In this document: positions 61,391 through 64,000 of the stretch, one piece after another
How positions within the stretch are numbered: the first letter of the stretch is position 1
How the letters are laid out: the number at the start of each line of letters is the position of its first letter
NCBI GenBank assembly: GCA_029881805.1
Contig: JAOULW010000002.1
Coordinates: 62,001 to 126,000 of the forward strand
Origin: Candidatus Bathyarchaeota archaeon
GTDB taxonomy: Archaea > Thermoproteota > Bathyarchaeia > Bathyarchaeales > Bathycorpusculaceae
Length of the DNA stretch: 64,000 bases
Reading direction: 5' to 3'
The notes under the pieces: model-generated
Told to the model about the DNA's origin: nothing
What the model saw: only the letters and a program-made list of their open reading frames with translations
Database searches by the model: none
Program-made: the position numbers and the translations under genes

Positions 61391-62311
61391 CTATGGAGAA
61401 TCTCCTCTTGAAAACAACGGCATGCGGGCATATACTGGTCTTGTTCCTTCGATTCTGATTTCATGCGCACTGTGACTATACATGAAACAAATGTATACGT
61501 TACTACTTGCATTGGTCATTTGATGTTCTACTCGGTTATCATCGATATAGACTTGATATGGATATGTCATCAAGTTACTTGGAAATGTGATGTAGAAGTA
61601 ACCGCTAGTGTTTTCGGAATCAGTTACATTGAAGGTCATCCGTCCATCCAGATCAAAATCGAAATAATCTATCGATGAATTGCTCAGAACCTGCACAGCG
61701 CATTCGTCTAATTCAGTTACATTGAAGGTTCTTACAGGTGGGGTTGTGGAAGGCAAGGTGCAGTTTGGCATGATTGCCTCATCTGAAAACCCAACTTGCT
61801 CATAATGTCCTTTATAATCATAGTCAACAACGACAATTTGATCGATCCACTTGACCCATTTATATCCCCATCTGCAGGGGACAGCAACACGGTATCCACC
61901 TCCAAAACCTAATATCGTTTCCAAGTTTGTTCCATTGGCTTCCAAAGCTAAAATTGTAGTTGGATGCATAGCAGTTTCCAACAGAATACTGCTTGAAAAG
62001 TTGTCAGTAGCCTTAAAAACAACCTCTCGATAATCGCCAGGCGTCACTTTAGCCATGCCAAGAAGATAGAAAAGCGGCACGCCTGTCCAATTATAGGTAA
62101 TACCATACCCACCTGTTCCACCGCCCACACATTCCAGCCTAGTTACTTCCGACACTAAAGGGAAATTCCACAGTTCGGCGTATGTCAGGTTAATCGGATT
62201 TTCTACTAATCCTTCTATTTGAAACCATTCAGGACCGCTCGTGGATTGAACCTCTTCGATTTGATAATAACCCATCAAGAATAAAGGAAAAACCAGTGCT
62301 GCACATAGCAC
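61391..62311 (-). CDS. Membrane-anchored sulfite-oxidase-like molybdopterin-domain protein
   Basis: About 306 residues from GTG 62311. An N-terminal hydrophobic helix is followed by FQIEGLVENPINLTYAEL and LECVGGGTGG, with Cys61 where sulfite-oxidase-fold proteins coordinate molybdenum, and PCRWGYKWVKWIDQIVVVD later. It is probably anchored outside the cell. The true start is unclear: the frame is open upstream with another 9 hydrophobic residues but no ATG, GTG or TTG, so an unusual start codon (for example ATC after GAGGGA) is possible. No Moco-synthesis genes are near. Confidence 0.75.
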   Translation of the reverse strand: MLCAALVFPLFLMGYYQIEEVQSTSGPEWFQIEGLVENPINLTYAELWNFPLVSEVTRLECVGGGTGGYGITYNWTGVPLFYLLGMAKVTPGDYREVVFKATDNFSSSILLETAMHPTTILALEANGTNLETILGFGGGYRVAVPCRWGYKWVKWIDQIVVVDYDYKGHYEQVGFSDEAIMPNCTLPSTTPPVRTFNVTELDECAVQVLSNSSIDYFDFDLDGRMTFNVTDSENTSGYFYITFPSNLMTYPYQVYIDDNRVEHQMTNASSNVYICFMYSHSAHEIRIEGTRPVYARMPLFSRGDSP

Positions 62312-62670
62312 TGTTGATATGAGCAGAATTGAACTTTTGATTAAACATCCCTCGCTAAGCTTTGAAGAGAAACTTCCATCAGACGCTATTTAAAGATACC
62401 GAGAGACATACATGCTACGAGTTTTCTCTTCACCAAGCTTGAAACAATGGTCAGGCAATTGGAGCGTTTGGTTTTGCGTTAATAACTCGATCTCTTCCGT
62501 CTTCTGTATCAGTTATTCATTAAAATGAAAGATATCTTGTATGTTTGAAATAATATTTCTGAATGTACGCTGGGCATAAGTATTTTCATGCTCTGTATTC
62601 TGTGCTCTGCGATGTGCAGTATTAGACGAGTTTCTGTCCCCTAAGCATTTTCTTTCCAGTCTTCGCAGTC
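62312..62670. other. Intergenic region
   Basis: About 360 bp between two minus-strand genes; its left end is the upstream region of the Moco-domain gene. It is T-rich with a GAGGGATG word at about 62349-62356. No gene, tRNA or repeat recognised. Confidence 0.3.
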
Positions 62671-63411
62671 TTATGCTCTGCTAGTTTGAAAATTTCTGTA
62701 AAGTTCCAAGATATCGCTAAAAATGAAATCCGGTTGCTGCTTGCTCTCATACAAGTCATCAAGTGAATAGAATTGAGAAGAAATGAATATTGTTTTCATG
62801 CCGACCTTTTTTGCGCCTTTTATGTCTTCTAGAGGGCTGTCGCCTACGTAAATCGTTTCTTTCGCGTTTACTCCAAGTTTCCTTAAGGTCTCCTGAAAGA
62901 TTTTTGTGTTAGGCTTGCGCCAGCCAGCATCCTCCGAGACTTGAACAACACTGAAAAATTGGCTTATGCTCAGCTTTCTGAGAGAGGCGTAGATTACTGG
63001 AGCATATGTAAAGTTTGAAACTAGACCTAACTTATGATTTTTTGAAAGCTCTCTTAGCATCTTTTTTACGTGTGGTCTGAGCTCAAGTGAATTCAAATAG
63101 TCTTCAAAGAACATGTTAACTGCAGTTTTTATCCGTGTGTCTTCCGGGGTTGTTTTGAATCCGAGCATGTTTAAGGCCTCGGAAATCCAGACGGCGTTTG
63201 TCACCTCGACTAGTTTTTCGTAGCGTATGATTCTGTACTTCTCATGTGCCTGATCGTAAGCTTCTGAAAAGCTTTCAATGTCAACATTGAAGCCTGCGTC
63301 TACAATAGCCCTATACAACTTCATTTTCGAGATTCCCAGATTGTAGTTCTTAACGTTCGCTAGCGTACCTATGAAATCGAATATTACAGCTTTTGCAGGC
63401 AACAAGTACAT
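62671..63411 (-). CDS. HAD-superfamily hydrolase
   Basis: A 246-residue HAD hydrolase. Motif I is FDFIGTL with Asp12 but Ile14 in place of the usual second Asp; motif II is LVSNFTYA; motif III Lys is in GWRKPNTKIF; motif IV is YVGDSPLEDIKGAKKVG. An alpha-helical cap spans about 20-100. The Ile at the acid/base position is also seen in some archaeal HAD proteins (FVGT-type), so catalysis may differ from normal phosphatases. The substrate is unknown. Confidence 0.88.
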   Translation of the reverse strand: MYLLPAKAVIFDFIGTLANVKNYNLGISKMKLYRAIVDAGFNVDIESFSEAYDQAHEKYRIIRYEKLVEVTNAVWISEALNMLGFKTTPEDTRIKTAVNMFFEDYLNSLELRPHVKKMLRELSKNHKLGLVSNFTYAPVIYASLRKLSISQFFSVVQVSEDAGWRKPNTKIFQETLRKLGVNAKETIYVGDSPLEDIKGAKKVGMKTIFISSQFYSLDDLYESKQQPDFIFSDILELYRNFQTSRA

Positions 63412-63511
63412 GCACTCATTTTTTGGTTATTTCTGATTCATTTTTGCAATTTTGATTTGTGCATAATAAGACTTACGTACGTGTTCAAATACTTGGAATA
63501 TTTGAACGTTC

Positions 63512-63895
63512 ATGTCTTTCCGAGATTATTTGCATGAAAAGGCTGAAGAGTCAAGGCATAATGAGACCCGGGCGTATCTAATATTCTTAGCTGGAGCCAT
63601 ATTTTTTGTGGGTGGCATAATTGAGACTCTAAGCTTGACCAGTAGTCCGGAATGGTTGCTTTTCATCCCCTACTTCGCTGAGTCGCATGCAGGAGCTGTC
63701 TTGGGCCTAGTGCTGGTGATAAGTGGAGTTTCTCTGATGGTTTTTGGAATTGCTTCTGGGATTCGCCGTTCTCGTGATAGAAGCTGGTACATGCAGGAAC
63801 TAGGGAAGGCAAATTCCGTAGAAGAGACTTTGATGGTTAACAAAGTGACGAAAAATACGCGCAAAAGAAAAAGCAAACAAGCTAAGGAAGCTTAA
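63512..63895 (+). CDS. Two-helix membrane protein
   Basis: A 127-residue protein: charged N-terminus, two hydrophobic helices (about 21-43 and 58-82), a basic C-terminal tail rich in Lys (TRKRKSKQAKE). No family is recognised. It is divergent from the HAD hydrolase, with 100 bp between the starts. Confidence 0.65.
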   Translation: MSFRDYLHEKAEESRHNETRAYLIFLAGAIFFVGGIIETLSLTSSPEWLLFIPYFAESHAGAVLGLVLVISGVSLMVFGIASGIRRSRDRSWYMQELGKANSVEETLMVNKVTKNTRKRKSKQAKEA

Positions 63896-64000
63896 TTACA
63901 CATCAGATAAAGTAGCAATCAAAGTCACTTTGAGAATATGTTTTAGCACGCGGGCATCTTTTATTAGGTGAATACTTAACATTAATTATTGGATCCTTAG

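Overview
The window is archaeal. It carries archaeal release factor aRF1, a eukaryotic-type topoisomerase IB, the RtcB/archease RNA ligase pair, tetrahydromethanopterin C1 enzymes (Ftr, Mtd, an MtdB-like protein), AbrB-PhoU and wHTH-VIT1 fusions, surface proteins ending in a PEF-CTERM-like tail, and GGTG-type Shine-Dalgarno (SD) sequences in front of starts that are often TTG. Topoisomerase IB together with H4MPT/Wood-Ljungdahl enzymes and this style of surface protein points to the Bathyarchaeia side of the Thermoproteota. That placement is inference from gene content.

Region 1 (1-36.9 kb) is mostly ordinary chromosome. A minus-strand run at 1-6.2 kb encodes a P-type cation ATPase, an HPr-kinase-like P-loop protein, an ATP-type 6-phosphofructokinase and glycogen phosphorylase (cut by the window edge). 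Next come a heme catalase with a cupin and small membrane proteins, a CPBP protease, threonine synthase, TrmO, adenosine-specific kinase, an MFS transporter, a small CxxC zinc protein, a surface protein and tRNA-Ala. Then follow topoisomerase IB, an aminotransferase, aRF1 and the C1 block (ftr, mtd, and a 578-residue MtdB with an unrecognised N-terminal half). The rest holds regulators and transporters, adenylate kinase, archease, an MBL hydrolase and rtcB. rtcB is preceded by a perfect 20-bp palindrome.

Region 2 (37.0-51.4 kb) is an integrated element at tRNA-Gly(UCC). A 17-bp copy of the tRNA 3' end recurs at 51392-51408, and an intact tyrosine integrase starts 29 bp after the tRNA. Inside are a mutator-like transposase, regulators, an AlbA_2/Schlafen protein, several tiny zinc proteins, a zinc-ribbon protein of unknown function and a 910-residue UvrD-type helicase with an iron-sulfur PD-(D/E)XK nuclease. 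Debris is plentiful: a second integrase tail behind a Leu-like tRNA 3' end, scattered T-arm words, a truncated epimerase and an HTH gene with an internal stop. It looks like stacked tRNA-targeted insertions, with a possible defence or repair cargo.

Region 3 (51.4-64 kb) is a repeat-rich accessory zone: membrane and surface proteins (a secreted rhodanese-NosD fusion, a caspase-like protease with CARDB and dockerin domains, a secreted Moco-domain protein), small conserved archaeal proteins, and two dispersed intergenic repeat families. One family (R) follows three open reading frames closely; the other (P) is promoter-like. One P-R pair has no gene between its parts. Orphan relics of the surface-anchoring tail also occur here. 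No CRISPR array, rRNA or virion genes were seen.
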